64,000 nucleotides of DNA from an uncultured Lachnospiraceae bacterium (GTDB lineage: Bacteria; Bacillota; Clostridia; Lachnospirales; Lachnospiraceae). How positions within the stretch are numbered: the first letter of the stretch is position 1; the number at the start of each line of letters is the position of its first letter. The position numbers and the translations under genes are program-made. The stretch spans positions 1-64,000 of the forward strand of contig CAQGLR010000010.1 of the NCBI GenBank assembly GCA_948794795.1. The letters are read 5' to 3'. This document shows, piece after piece, positions 7,776 through 16,313 of the stretch. The notes under the pieces are model-generated. The model saw nothing but the letters and a program-made list of their open reading frames with translations. It did not search any database and was not told where the DNA came from.

Positions 7776-7919
7776 TCTGGCGGATTCCAAATGTTTTACC
7801 AAAAGGCAGCTGTTTGGGGGCGCTGGTGCTTAAATCTGGTGTTTTCAGATTTTATGCACCACTGCGCATCCCATCCAAGCGAAAGCGGCTGCCGGTGGTA
7901 AAACTTTGGAACTGCCAGA
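7776..7919 (+). ncRNA. Highly structured RNA of unknown class upstream of yjfB
   Basis: The ends pair in a long closing stem: TCTGGC with GCCAGA, TTCCAAA with TTTGGAA, GTTTTACC with GGTAAAAC. Inside lie GGCAGC/GCTGCC (7805-7810 with 7888-7893), GGG..GCGC/GCGC..CCC (7816-7823 with 7864-7872), TGGTGC/GCACCA extended by AAATCTG/CAGATTT (7824-7861), and a GCGAAAGC tetraloop hairpin (7879-7886). The region is much richer in GC than its surroundings. It matches no riboswitch consensus I know. It ends 76 bp before the yjfB start, so it may be its leader or a separate RNA. Bases 7540-7775 hold no gene. Confidence 0.7.
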
Positions 7920-7995
7920 GCCAAAATACCTGTATATTAAAAAAATGGGGAAACTCAAAATATTTAAAATAATAAATAAAAGGAGGGGTTTTATA

Positions 7996-8172
7996 ATGGA
8001 TATTGCAGCACTTTCAACCGCAATGGCGCAGAACAAACTTATGACTGATGTAAGCATTGCTGTCCTTGACATGGCAATGGATACATTTGAAGAACAGGCT
8101 GGATGCATTGCAGAAATGATGGAAGTTCCATCAGATCCAAGCCTTGGACAAAACTTTGAAGCTTATTTCTGA
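7996..8172 (+). CDS. YjfB-family putative motility protein
   Basis: A 58-aa protein matching the small YjfB family (MDIAALSTAMAQ, then DVSIAVLDMAMDT), which is associated with flagellated Firmicutes and sometimes under the motility sigma factor; its biochemical role is unknown. It begins at the ATG after AGGAGGGG. It is preceded by the structured RNA at 7776-7919 and faces the GGDEF gene across a long hairpin. Confidence 0.85.
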   Translation: MDIAALSTAMAQNKLMTDVSIAVLDMAMDTFEEQAGCIAEMMEVPSDPSLGQNFEAYF

Positions 8173-8191
8173 AAACCTATACACTTTACAA

Positions 8192-8293
8192 AAAAGGCAG
8201 TTATTCTATATAAAACCTATCCAGGATACAACATCTGTTATTACCAGATAAACTTTGCATCTTAGATACTTTTATTAGAATAACATGCCTTTT
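8192..8293. terminator. Long hairpin between convergent yjfB and GGDEF genes
   Basis: AAAAGGCA and TTATTCTA (8192-8208) pair with TAGAATAA and TGCCTTTT (8276-8293), separated by single unpaired bases, with a 67-nt loop. A-rich and T-rich flanks lie on the outer sides, so it could end transcription from both directions. Confidence 0.5.
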
Positions 8294-8314
8294 ATTTTAT
8301 CCTGTTCCAGTTAT

Positions 8315-10231
8315 CTATCCTTTATATTCTTCATAACTGCCTTTTGCATTTCTCTTCATTTCATATAAAGCTTCATCCGCATGGTTAAGAAGAGTAGTTA
8401 TATTCATAGAATAATCTGATGTCCAGGCAAAACCAGCAGATGCACTTATAGTCCTTGATTCTGTACTAGATAATTTCACATAAGTTTTTCCAAGAACTTC
8501 ATAAAAACCATCTAAAAATCCAATAATATCTTCCCTGCTGGCACAATTATAAACCATCATACAAAACTCATCCCCAGAACGCCTTGCTGTAAGAAAATGT
8601 TTTTCAGGCATAGATTTCATTACATCTGAAAAACCTTGGAGATATTTATCACCTGCATCATGTCCAAATGTATCATTAATTGACTTAAAATAATCCAAAT
8701 CCAGCATTACAACTGCACAAACTTCACTATCTGGCATCTTCTGCAATACTTCTGATGCCAGGTTCTTAAAATGCTGGAACTTATATAATCCTGTAAGATG
8801 GTCATGTGTATTCTCATATTTAAGTTTATTTCTCTCTGTCATAGTATCAGTAACATCTGTTACAACACCAAGATACCTGTTAGAAGATTCTGTCATATGT
8901 ATACGTATATATTTCACATCACTTATCTGGAATATATCTTTCTCCCCTTCTGCTGGCTCTTCTGTTATTTCATGTATATACCTGCCAAACATACCAGAAT
9001 CCCTGAAAAGTTCATCTGCTTTCCATGCAGGAATATCTAAAAGCTGTCCCAGTCCACGGGTTGCAAATACATTCTTAACTCCATCTTCATACTCAAAAGC
9101 AGCAAGTGGTACACCACTTATTTCAATAATTGCAGAAATACGGTCAGAAATACTTACAATACTCTTTACCATTGTATTAATTCCCCAGCTTAGTTTCTCA
9201 AATTCCTGGTTTCCCTTTGCTGCCACTATAGTATCAAGATTACCATTTGCGATTGCAGATAAATCCTCTATAACTCCATGTATACCATCTACAACTTTAC
9301 GTTTAACCAGATAATTAAGAAGAAGTATAACAGCAATTTCCACAAATAATAAATATATAAATGTACTCAAAGTAGTCTTCCAAAGTTTATTATATATAAC
9401 ATTACCTGGTATGGCATGACAGATAAGCACACTGCCATATCTTGTACTTGTAACATACATAACCTTGCCATCTTTGCCTTTTTTATATGCACCTTCTGTA
9501 CATCCAGCCAGTTCCTTTAATTTATAATATTCATCATTAAATTGCCTGTCCATGCCATCAGAATGTCCTAAAATTTCACCTGTATTACAATCTGATACAA
9601 AAAGTTCTTCTCCTATATCTGTAGGAAACTTTGAAAAAATGTATTCATAAGTATTCCTGGATTCTGCCTCTAACTGCCTTATTGGTTTAAAACCAACCTG
9701 TACAACACCCTTCTGGTCTTTCCTGGCAACTCCCACATACTTCATTATTTTATCTTCTGCTGCATTAGGCTGTGCCTCCTGGATAAGATATGCATCTTCA
9801 TCGTCACTTTCCAGAATGTCCATAAAAGCACGTGTCTGTTTATGGCAGGACATATCAAAGCCAACATATTTAGAAACAGATGCCGCAATAATAATCCCAT
9901 TACCATCAATTAAGTGAAGTTCATCCACATTAAGCAATTTGGCAAGATACTGCATCTCTTTTACATTCATTTTAATTTCTTTCTGGCGTTCAAATACATA
10001 TGCTGCTGCTTTTGCCCTTGTCAGATAATCTTCATCCAGGTTTTCATTCATAATCTTTAATTCTGCCTGGTTATTTTCCAAAGTATGTATTACCTGTTCT
10101 GTTTTTATATTAAAACTTTCAAATTGCTGGTTTTTAAGTGTATGTAAAGAAAACAAAAAATTAATAAAAAGTATCAAAAAAATAGCTGTCGTCATAATAA
10201 CAACAGTATATTTAATAAATATTTTCTGCAT
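8315..10231 (-). CDS. Membrane-bound GGDEF protein (putative diguanylate cyclase)
   Basis: A 638-aa sensor protein. A first membrane helix (residues 8-28) is followed by an extracytoplasmic region of about 240 aa that looks like a double-Cache sensor. A second helix (about residues 285-308) leads to a HAMP-like linker, a PAS-like region, and a GGDEF domain from about residue 475 (HDHLTGLYKFQHF, MLDLDYFKSINDTFGHDAGD). The signature is SGDEF instead of GGDEF, and no RxxD inhibitory site precedes it. It probably makes cyclic di-GMP, though the Ser substitution leaves some doubt. Two nested inverted repeats lie in its leader (10280-10399). Confidence 0.88.
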   Translation of the reverse strand: MQKIFIKYTVVIMTTAIFLILFINFLFSLHTLKNQQFESFNIKTEQVIHTLENNQAELKIMNENLDEDYLTRAKAAAYVFERQKEIKMNVKEMQYLAKLLNVDELHLIDGNGIIIAASVSKYVGFDMSCHKQTRAFMDILESDDEDAYLIQEAQPNAAEDKIMKYVGVARKDQKGVVQVGFKPIRQLEAESRNTYEYIFSKFPTDIGEELFVSDCNTGEILGHSDGMDRQFNDEYYKLKELAGCTEGAYKKGKDGKVMYVTSTRYGSVLICHAIPGNVIYNKLWKTTLSTFIYLLFVEIAVILLLNYLVKRKVVDGIHGVIEDLSAIANGNLDTIVAAKGNQEFEKLSWGINTMVKSIVSISDRISAIIEISGVPLAAFEYEDGVKNVFATRGLGQLLDIPAWKADELFRDSGMFGRYIHEITEEPAEGEKDIFQISDVKYIRIHMTESSNRYLGVVTDVTDTMTERNKLKYENTHDHLTGLYKFQHFKNLASEVLQKMPDSEVCAVVMLDLDYFKSINDTFGHDAGDKYLQGFSDVMKSMPEKHFLTARRSGDEFCMMVYNCASREDIIGFLDGFYEVLGKTYVKLSSTESRTISASAGFAWTSDYSMNITTLLNHADEALYEMKRNAKGSYEEYKG

Positions 10232-10279
10232 CAGACTCTCTCCTTAATCCCTGTATAGTACCTGGACATTATTTTATAT

Positions 10280-10399
10280 ACAGATATCCAGGAACATGCC
10301 AGGGGTTATAGCGGTTTTGTCCTGGATATCTGTAAGGGGTTTGGCCACCCACAGCATACCAAACGAATAAACCAGCACACCAAAAAAATATGCTGTGGG
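10280..10399 (-). repeat. Two perfect inverted repeats in the leader of the GGDEF gene
   Basis: ACAGATATCCAGGA (10280-10293) pairs perfectly over 14 bp with 10320-10333. CCCACAGCATA (10348-10358) pairs over 11 bp with 10389-10399. Both hairpins would lie in the 5' leader of the leftward GGDEF mRNA, or in the tail of the histidine kinase mRNA. I see no clear T tract, and no match to the cyclic di-GMP riboswitch consensus. No gene lies in 10232-10491. Confidence 0.6.
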
Positions 10400-10491
10400 A
10401 TTTTACTACTTCAGATTCAGAAGTAATACTTGCAGTTTTATTATATTCTGTTTTCTATCAACTCTTTATACTGTTTCTTCACAAAAACTGT

Positions 10492-11781
10492 CTAAAACTT
10501 CGCAAAGACCATTATATTAAAAATGCCATTATCCAGATAACAGCCTGTTTCACCTCCAATTTTCTCTGCAAAAGCCAATACACTCTGCATACCTAGGCCA
10601 TGGTTTCCCCCTTTTGTACTTTTTGGAAAACCTGTAACCTCATCTAGTATAATTTCCTTATCATACTCATTCTTCATCTGCATTAACAGATATTCTTTAT
10701 TACAATGTATTTTTACATATATACTTTTTTTCTTATTTTTAAACTCTTTTACACATATCATCGCATTTTCAAATAAATTTGCAATTACAGAAGTAAACTC
10801 ATATTCGTTAACTGGAATTTCATTTGGTATAATAATATCCATTTGTACCTCAATACCCAAAAATAAGGCTTTTTCCATCATCTTTGAAATTATTGTATTA
10901 GCAATTAAATTATTACAGTATTTAACTATTTTATTTTCATCCATAACATCATTAATATATTCTGTAACTTTTTTAATTTCGTTGTATTTTTTCTGTTCCA
11001 GCAAAGAATCAATCATCCTTGAATAATGTCTCATATCGTGACGCAGTATTTTCAGGTTATGTTCTGACTGTTCTACAAGACGGTACTGGTTCTCAAGCCC
11101 TTTAATATATTCTTCCATAAATACATTTTTCCAGTAAATATCTATATTCTCAGACTGGCTTCCCATATATCTCATAACAACAACATAAGAAACAAACATA
11201 GTTATAATAAAAATTATAACACCTGGTATATTAGATGGATTGTCATAAAGTGTATATGGGAAAAACGCCAGAAAAGAAAAACCACAATAAAAAAATACAG
11301 GAACCAGACATAATTCCCACCAGTTTTTCATATATTCCCTTTCCTGGAGTTTAAGACATATATTCCTGATTTTAAAAAACAAAATAACAAGGATAGAAAA
11401 ATGTACAATAGTGCTTCCTGCAAGAGAAAATAATTTATTTCCAGTACATATATACAATATAGATGCTGTAATACTTCCTGCTATTACGTAATTAGAGGCA
11501 CTAAGCCCCATAAACAATGTCCTGTTATCCCTTTTTTTAGAAATAATAATATTTACAGACTGTGTTATAATTATTTGTATAATAGTCACTATAAAATAAC
11601 ATAAATCACTTTCAGAAAAAATATCCAGCTTAAAACAATCAAGAAAAGTTAACGAAAAAAATCCCGAAAAACAAATTAAAACTGTGATAAATTTAGAATA
11701 ACGGTGTATAATAAACAAATAAATAAACAACATTAAAAAAATGTGGCTTATTGTATATGATATATTTGAAAAATAATTCAT
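10492..11781 (-). CDS. AgrC-like GHKL sensor histidine kinase
   Basis: A 429-aa membrane kinase. The first 210 residues carry about six hydrophobic helices. The cytoplasmic half has the phosphoacceptor region HNLKILRHDMRHYSRMI, then a GHKL ATPase domain with the N box (VIANLFENAMICV) and G box (GGNHGLGMQSV). This architecture belongs to peptide-sensing kinases such as AgrC, FsrC and VirS. It ends nine bases from the LytTR regulator gene, so the two form one two-component operon, with the regulator first. No agrB/agrD-type genes are present nearby. Confidence 0.88.
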   Translation of the reverse strand: MNYFSNISYTISHIFLMLFIYLFIIHRYSKFITVLICFSGFFSLTFLDCFKLDIFSESDLCYFIVTIIQIIITQSVNIIISKKRDNRTLFMGLSASNYVIAGSITASILYICTGNKLFSLAGSTIVHFSILVILFFKIRNICLKLQEREYMKNWWELCLVPVFFYCGFSFLAFFPYTLYDNPSNIPGVIIFIITMFVSYVVVMRYMGSQSENIDIYWKNVFMEEYIKGLENQYRLVEQSEHNLKILRHDMRHYSRMIDSLLEQKKYNEIKKVTEYINDVMDENKIVKYCNNLIANTIISKMMEKALFLGIEVQMDIIIPNEIPVNEYEFTSVIANLFENAMICVKEFKNKKKSIYVKIHCNKEYLLMQMKNEYDKEIILDEVTGFPKSTKGGNHGLGMQSVLAFAEKIGGETGCYLDNGIFNIMVFAKF

Positions 11782-11790
11782 TGTTACTTC

Positions 11791-12525
11791 CTATCTGTAC
11801 TGCTCTGACACAAATAATAAATATTCTCTTTTTACATTTACAGTACTCTTTTTACTTACTGGTATACTAGCACCGCTCTCCATTATAACATTGTTTCTGT
11901 TAAGTTTCTTTATATATCTTAAGTTTATTAAAAATGACTTATGTACTTTTATAAAACTTTTGTCATCTAAAAGTTCTTTAATTTCTTCATCAAAAGATTT
12001 TCTTATGCATATACTTTTTATTTTTCCACCATTTGTTAAATTTACTTCTAACATTCTTGAAGAACTTTCAATATATTCTATCTGTGAATATGGAACCTGT
12101 TCCAGACCGTCCTTTGTTTTCACAATATAAACAGAACCCCTTTTCACATCTATATAAGACAATGCATAATCAACAGCTTCAAAAAACTTCTCCTCACTAA
12201 CTGGTTTCACCAGATACCTTACTGCATGTACATCATAAGCATCCAAAGCGAAATCAGCAGAAGAAGTAATATAAATAATTATACTTTTATTACCAGACTT
12301 CCTAATCTGGTTTCCAATTTCAATTCCTGTCACTTCTGACATTATAATATCAAGTATATATATATCTGCCATCTGGTTATCCTGTATTTTACCAAGCAGT
12401 TTATAAGCATCAGAGAATTTCTCTGTTTCAAAATTTATATTTGGATGACATTTGCTGTATTTTAATAACATCTTTTCTATATTTGCCAGGTCTTCAATTT
12501 TGTCATCACAAATTACTATATGCAT
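11791..12525 (-). CDS. LytTR-family response regulator (AgrA-like)
   Basis: A 244-aa regulator. The receiver domain (1-125) has the acidic pair CDD, the phosphoacceptor Asp in DIYILDIIMSEVTG, and the conserved Lys in RYLVKP. The C-terminal half (about 145-240) is a LytTR DNA-binding domain with QIEYIESSSRMLEV and FIKVHKSFLINLRYIKKL. I chose the ATG at 12525, nine bases after GGAAGGA; a TTG six codons upstream overlaps that site. Its partner is the kinase directly downstream. Confidence 0.9.
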   Translation of the reverse strand: MHIVICDDKIEDLANIEKMLLKYSKCHPNINFETEKFSDAYKLLGKIQDNQMADIYILDIIMSEVTGIEIGNQIRKSGNKSIIIYITSSADFALDAYDVHAVRYLVKPVSEEKFFEAVDYALSYIDVKRGSVYIVKTKDGLEQVPYSQIEYIESSSRMLEVNLTNGGKIKSICIRKSFDEEIKELLDDKSFIKVHKSFLINLRYIKKLNRNNVIMESGASIPVSKKSTVNVKREYLLFVSEQYR

Positions 12526-12645
12526 TATGCCAGTTCCTTCCAAGTTATTACAATAACCTAAGACAAATACCCTGCAGCACGTATGCCCAGATTATGTAAA
12601 TAAATTTGTATATCCACAATTTGCCGGTATGTGGATAAAAGTATT

Positions 12646-13353
12646 TTAAAGCTCCTCATCACCAGGTACAATCTCTGAAGAATTATCATTATTCTCTTCT
12701 TCATCTTCCTCCTGGCTCTGTGCTGCTCTTTCTTCATTATCAGTTTCAATAATCCTGAACAGAGGTCTTGCAAACCCGCTAATAGTATATATAACACAAG
12801 CCGGACCTATTAAAATTGCCAAAAAAAGTGTAGAAAAGTTCCATAAAAATACTACAAATTCAAGTGCAAGTACAAGAAATAACCCAATTGTTTTTTTAAA
12901 GTACCTTATACAAATTGAATATGAATTTCTCATAGTATTAATAATTGTATTCTCATATCTTGCCAGCAGTGCATAAGCATATACAAGATGCATAAAAGCT
13001 AAAAATGAAGCAATTACGCCTACTACTGTAAACATAGTGCTGCTGCCTTCAACTGCACCAGCAAGCTGGAAATCAAGATAAATTGCATACATCGCAATAA
13101 ACTGGATAATCCCAATAACACTTCCCTTCTTTAAATTCTCCTTAAATTCATGGAAAAATGTCCTTGCAACATATCCCTCTTCATCTTCAACCATTTTTAA
13201 CGTTATAGAAAATGCCGCTGCAGTTGATGCTCCCATAGTTACAATAGGAATACTGCACAACAGCCATAAAAAATTCAGCTTTATAATATCTGTAAGCCTG
13301 CTCATAAACTTATACAACGGGCTTTCAATACTAAAAAAACTATTATTTCCCAT
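12646..13353 (-). CDS. YesL-family (DUF624) membrane protein
   Basis: A 235-aa membrane protein with about five helices. The N-terminus (FFSIESPLYKFMSRLTDIIK, LLCSIPIVTMGASTAA) is the DUF624 signature. Members of this family are regularly encoded beside sugar ABC transporters with YesM/YesN regulation, but their role is unknown. The last 30 residues are strongly acidic (QSQEEDEEENNDNSSE), which is unusual for the family. It follows the binding-protein gene after a terminator-like hairpin, so it may receive only read-through transcription. Confidence 0.88.
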   Translation of the reverse strand: MGNNSFFSIESPLYKFMSRLTDIIKLNFLWLLCSIPIVTMGASTAAAFSITLKMVEDEEGYVARTFFHEFKENLKKGSVIGIIQFIAMYAIYLDFQLAGAVEGSSTMFTVVGVIASFLAFMHLVYAYALLARYENTIINTMRNSYSICIRYFKKTIGLFLVLALEFVVFLWNFSTLFLAILIGPACVIYTISGFARPLFRIIETDNEERAAQSQEEDEEENNDNSSEIVPGDEEL

Positions 13354-13407
13354 ACTGTATACACCTCCGTTTCATAATTATATACAACCAGTCTGTTATT
13401 TGCAAGC

Positions 13408-13453
13408 AAAAAAAATACAAACCGGACTGCCCAGTTATTATGGACAGTCCAGT
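13408..13453 (-). terminator. Terminator between the binding-protein and YesL genes
   Basis: On the minus strand GGACTG...CAGTCC forms a hairpin followed by GTATTTTTTTT. It may set a lower level for the YesL gene downstream. Confidence 0.75.
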
Positions 13454-13527
13454 TGTTCATTTTATATGGCAAGAAAGTTTCATAGTTTTAATTTATATCC
13501 ATAAGTCTTTCTTGATAATGTTAAATA

Positions 13528-15258
13528 TTAGTTCTGAAGAGCATCTTCACAAGCTTTACGTTTAGCAGCCTCTTCTTTTGACCACTCAACACACTTGTCA
13601 TAACCATAGTTATTTGCTTCTTTCTTCATATTTGCAACAATTTTGTCAAACTCTGCATCTGTCTTAGCATACATAGCTTCCCATGAACTATTTTTAATAG
13701 TAGTTGTAACCTGCTTCCATGTGGTTGCAAATTCCGCTTCCATTTCAGGTTTTGCATAAGAAGAAGCTGGAGATAATGTAAACTTGCCATCCTTCTCCAT
13801 ATATTCATCTGGATTTGTACATCCTGTAAAGTCACGCCAGTCCTGTTCAATTTCACTTTCAGCTTCTGTGAGGTTACTCTTCCATTTCTTACTGTTGTAT
13901 GTTTCACCATTTGAATCAGGGTTTTCAGCATCAAGTGCCCATGTAATATTGTTAATCTGTAATTCTCCGTCATGGTAAGTACCATCATGCCCATTACCCA
14001 TTTGTGTACCCAGTTTATCTTTGTTACACTGTTTACCATGCTCTGTAAAATATGCATTTCCATTTTCATCATAATCCCATGTTTCACCCTTAGGACCATA
14101 CTGTGATACCATATAACCTTCTGGAGTTGCAAGATAATTAATTACTTCCATTGCAAGTTCAGGGTATTCTGACTTAGAACCAATTGCCCATATCCTGTCA
14201 CCACCAAGTGTACCAAGGCCATATACTAAAGGAGAAGCATCTGAAGGTTTCAGGCTGTACATTCCCTTGCCTTCTTTAACATGTGCAGGTGTATTATAAG
14301 CCAGTGAACCTGCATAGTTAAAGTTAGAAGTAAATACACCACCATTTTTAAGCTTTTCAATAGCTTCATCATAAGTCTGTGTCATTGAATCAGGGTCTAA
14401 CAGTTCTTCCTGGTATAACTTATTAAAGAATTTAAGCATTTCAAGATATGGACCATCATCCATAAGTGCATCATAGTAACTGCCAGTCTTAGGGTCATAA
14501 AGACCAAGTCCCTGTTCATCATAGCCATAATAAGCTGTAGCCATAGCTTTAACATACATTACCATAGCATCATCCCACTGGCTCCACATAGAAACTGCAT
14601 ATGTTTTATGTCCTGCCTCATCTTTCGGACATGCCTTCTGCATATCTTTAAGAATTTTTATATAGTCGTCAAGATTTTTGCACTCAGGATATCCAAGCTG
14701 TTTATATAAATCCCATCTTATATCCCATGAATACATAAATTCACCATGGTTCTCACTAGATGTAGCAACATTATATCCAAACCCATAACAAGCATTATCT
14801 TTGCCATCTGTAATTGTTGAATTAAGGTTTCTGTTATTTTCAAGAGCATCTTTCATATGCTCATTAATATATGCCCCACAGTCTTCAAGCAGGCCCTCTC
14901 CGTCCCAGTTATAAAGCAGCCCTTGCTGTACAGCACTAGGATATTTGTCATAGTTATTACCAAATACCACTATATCACCAAGGTCACCACTCTCAGCACG
15001 TGTATCATACACACTGTTTCCTGCTGGGTCTGGAATAATATTTAACTTAACATTGAACTTATCAAGCAGTATATCAGCAGACCATCCTCCCTGCATACCA
15101 GAAAAATTGGCTAACTGGCTGAATACTTCAAGTGTAATTGGTTCTTTACTGTCTCCACCGCTGCCACCACCACTGCTGCTGCCACAGCCCGTAAGCCCGG
15201 CAATCATGCTTGATGCTAAAACTATTGATAATAATTTCTTTGAAAAACGTTTTTTCAT
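13528..15258 (-). CDS. Extracellular solute-binding lipoprotein of a carbohydrate ABC transporter
   Basis: A 576-aa family-1 binding protein of the LplA/YtcQ size class. The signal peptide ends in a lipobox LTGC, then a Gly/Ser-rich spacer. The body starts ITLEVFSQLANFSG and shows the periplasmic-binding-protein features (EGLLEDCGAYINEHM, WAIGSKSEYPELAMEVINYL). It would capture an oligosaccharide outside the cell and deliver it to the two permeases encoded just upstream in the operon. No ATPase gene is nearby, which is normal for this group since a shared MsmK/UgpC ATPase is used. The exact sugar is not evident. Confidence 0.9.
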   Translation of the reverse strand: MKKRFSKKLLSIVLASSMIAGLTGCGSSSGGGSGGDSKEPITLEVFSQLANFSGMQGGWSADILLDKFNVKLNIIPDPAGNSVYDTRAESGDLGDIVVFGNNYDKYPSAVQQGLLYNWDGEGLLEDCGAYINEHMKDALENNRNLNSTITDGKDNACYGFGYNVATSSENHGEFMYSWDIRWDLYKQLGYPECKNLDDYIKILKDMQKACPKDEAGHKTYAVSMWSQWDDAMVMYVKAMATAYYGYDEQGLGLYDPKTGSYYDALMDDGPYLEMLKFFNKLYQEELLDPDSMTQTYDEAIEKLKNGGVFTSNFNYAGSLAYNTPAHVKEGKGMYSLKPSDASPLVYGLGTLGGDRIWAIGSKSEYPELAMEVINYLATPEGYMVSQYGPKGETWDYDENGNAYFTEHGKQCNKDKLGTQMGNGHDGTYHDGELQINNITWALDAENPDSNGETYNSKKWKSNLTEAESEIEQDWRDFTGCTNPDEYMEKDGKFTLSPASSYAKPEMEAEFATTWKQVTTTIKNSSWEAMYAKTDAEFDKIVANMKKEANNYGYDKCVEWSKEEAAKRKACEDALQN

Positions 15259-15336
15259 ATAACCATTCCTCCCAATTCTTATTTACCAGACAGCATCACT
15301 GCCTGGTATTATTTTAACCTTTATTAATATAAATAA

Positions 15337-16299
15337 TCAGCCCTTAACTGCCCCCAGCATAATTCCTTCTTCAAAGTACCTCATCATAAATGGATAAACA
15401 AGAAGTATAGGTATAATAGATACCATTGAAATAGTATACTTAATAACCTTTGCATTAAGTGCCTGTTCCATTGCTGATACTGCTGCTGAACCACCTGACT
15501 GCATTACTGATTGTATATTAGAAGACTGGTTCAGGTAAATATACAGCCTGTGCTGTAATGTAAATAAATGCGAATCCTGCATCAGGATAAGGGAATCCTG
15601 GAATGAGTTCCAGTTTCCTACTGCACCAAATATAGCTATAGTAGCAAGTATTGGTTTGCTAAGAGGGAATATCAGTTTCCTGAATACTGTCATATGTGAA
15701 GCACCATCTATAAAAGCACTTTCTTCAAGCTCTCCTGGTATAGACTCTATATATGTTTTTACCAATATAATATTATAAGGTGCAACAATAGCTGGCAGAA
15801 TATAAGCAGCATATTTATTTGTAAGGCCTAACATTGCAAAGTTCAAATACCATGGAATAAGACCTGCATTGAAATACATTGTAATTACCAGGAAGCGGTA
15901 CCAGAAACTTCTCTTCCACATCTCCTGTTTTGTAACAAGATATCCTACAAATGCGGATGCAACAACCATTAATACAGTAGCTATAATTGTCCTTGATATT
16001 GTTACAACAAATGCATAACCTAAATCATTAACACTTTTAAGTGCTAAATAGTTATTAAAATTAATTCCTTTTGGATAGAAATTAATAAGTCCTCTTTTTA
16101 CCAGGTCATTATCTGAAATTGTATTAATAAACAGATAATAGAACGGGAATATACATGTAAGTGTAAATAATGTAAAGAATATATAGTTTAAAACATTGAA
16201 TAATACATCACCAGGTTTGGTTTTGTAAAAATTCTTATGTGTTTTCTTATATTCTTTTTCTTTCTTTTCGTCTAATTTTTCCTGTGCTGTCTTTGCCAT
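15337..16299 (-). CDS. Carbohydrate ABC transporter permease (LplC/YtcP type)
   Basis: A 320-aa inner-membrane permease with six helices after a charged N-terminus. The ATPase-contact EAA loop is clear: ESIPGELEESAFIDGASHMT, then VFRKLIFPLSKPI. The typical C-terminal end LVYPFMMRYFEEGIMLGAVKG identifies the LplC branch. It is 14 bp from the other permease gene and forms the heterodimeric channel with it. A hairpin at 15285-15307, between this gene and the binding-protein gene, could stabilise the mRNA of the latter. Confidence 0.92.
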   Translation of the reverse strand: MAKTAQEKLDEKKEKEYKKTHKNFYKTKPGDVLFNVLNYIFFTLFTLTCIFPFYYLFINTISDNDLVKRGLINFYPKGINFNNYLALKSVNDLGYAFVVTISRTIIATVLMVVASAFVGYLVTKQEMWKRSFWYRFLVITMYFNAGLIPWYLNFAMLGLTNKYAAYILPAIVAPYNIILVKTYIESIPGELEESAFIDGASHMTVFRKLIFPLSKPILATIAIFGAVGNWNSFQDSLILMQDSHLFTLQHRLYIYLNQSSNIQSVMQSGGSAAVSAMEQALNAKVIKYTISMVSIIPILLVYPFMMRYFEEGIMLGAVKG

Positions 16300-16313
16300 A
16301 ACATATCCACCTC

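Noticed and set aside
7776..7919. Reading the structured RNA as a miniature transposable element with terminal inverted repeats
   Set aside because: The end arms could be such repeats, but the nested internal stems and tetraloop fit an RNA better, and no target duplication was evident. A genome-wide copy search would settle it.
7776..7919. A retron ncRNA or a cyclic di-GMP riboswitch
   Set aside because: No reverse transcriptase gene lies nearby, and the conserved cyclic di-GMP-I and -II sequence blocks are absent.
10232..10410. Cyclic di-GMP riboswitch before the GGDEF gene
   Set aside because: The inverted repeats are clear, but the conserved riboswitch core sequences are missing.
12611..12640. 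TATCCAC/GTGGATA inverted repeat after the YesL gene as a terminator
   Set aside because: The 7-bp stem has a long loop and no T tract on either strand, so it is not supported as a terminator.
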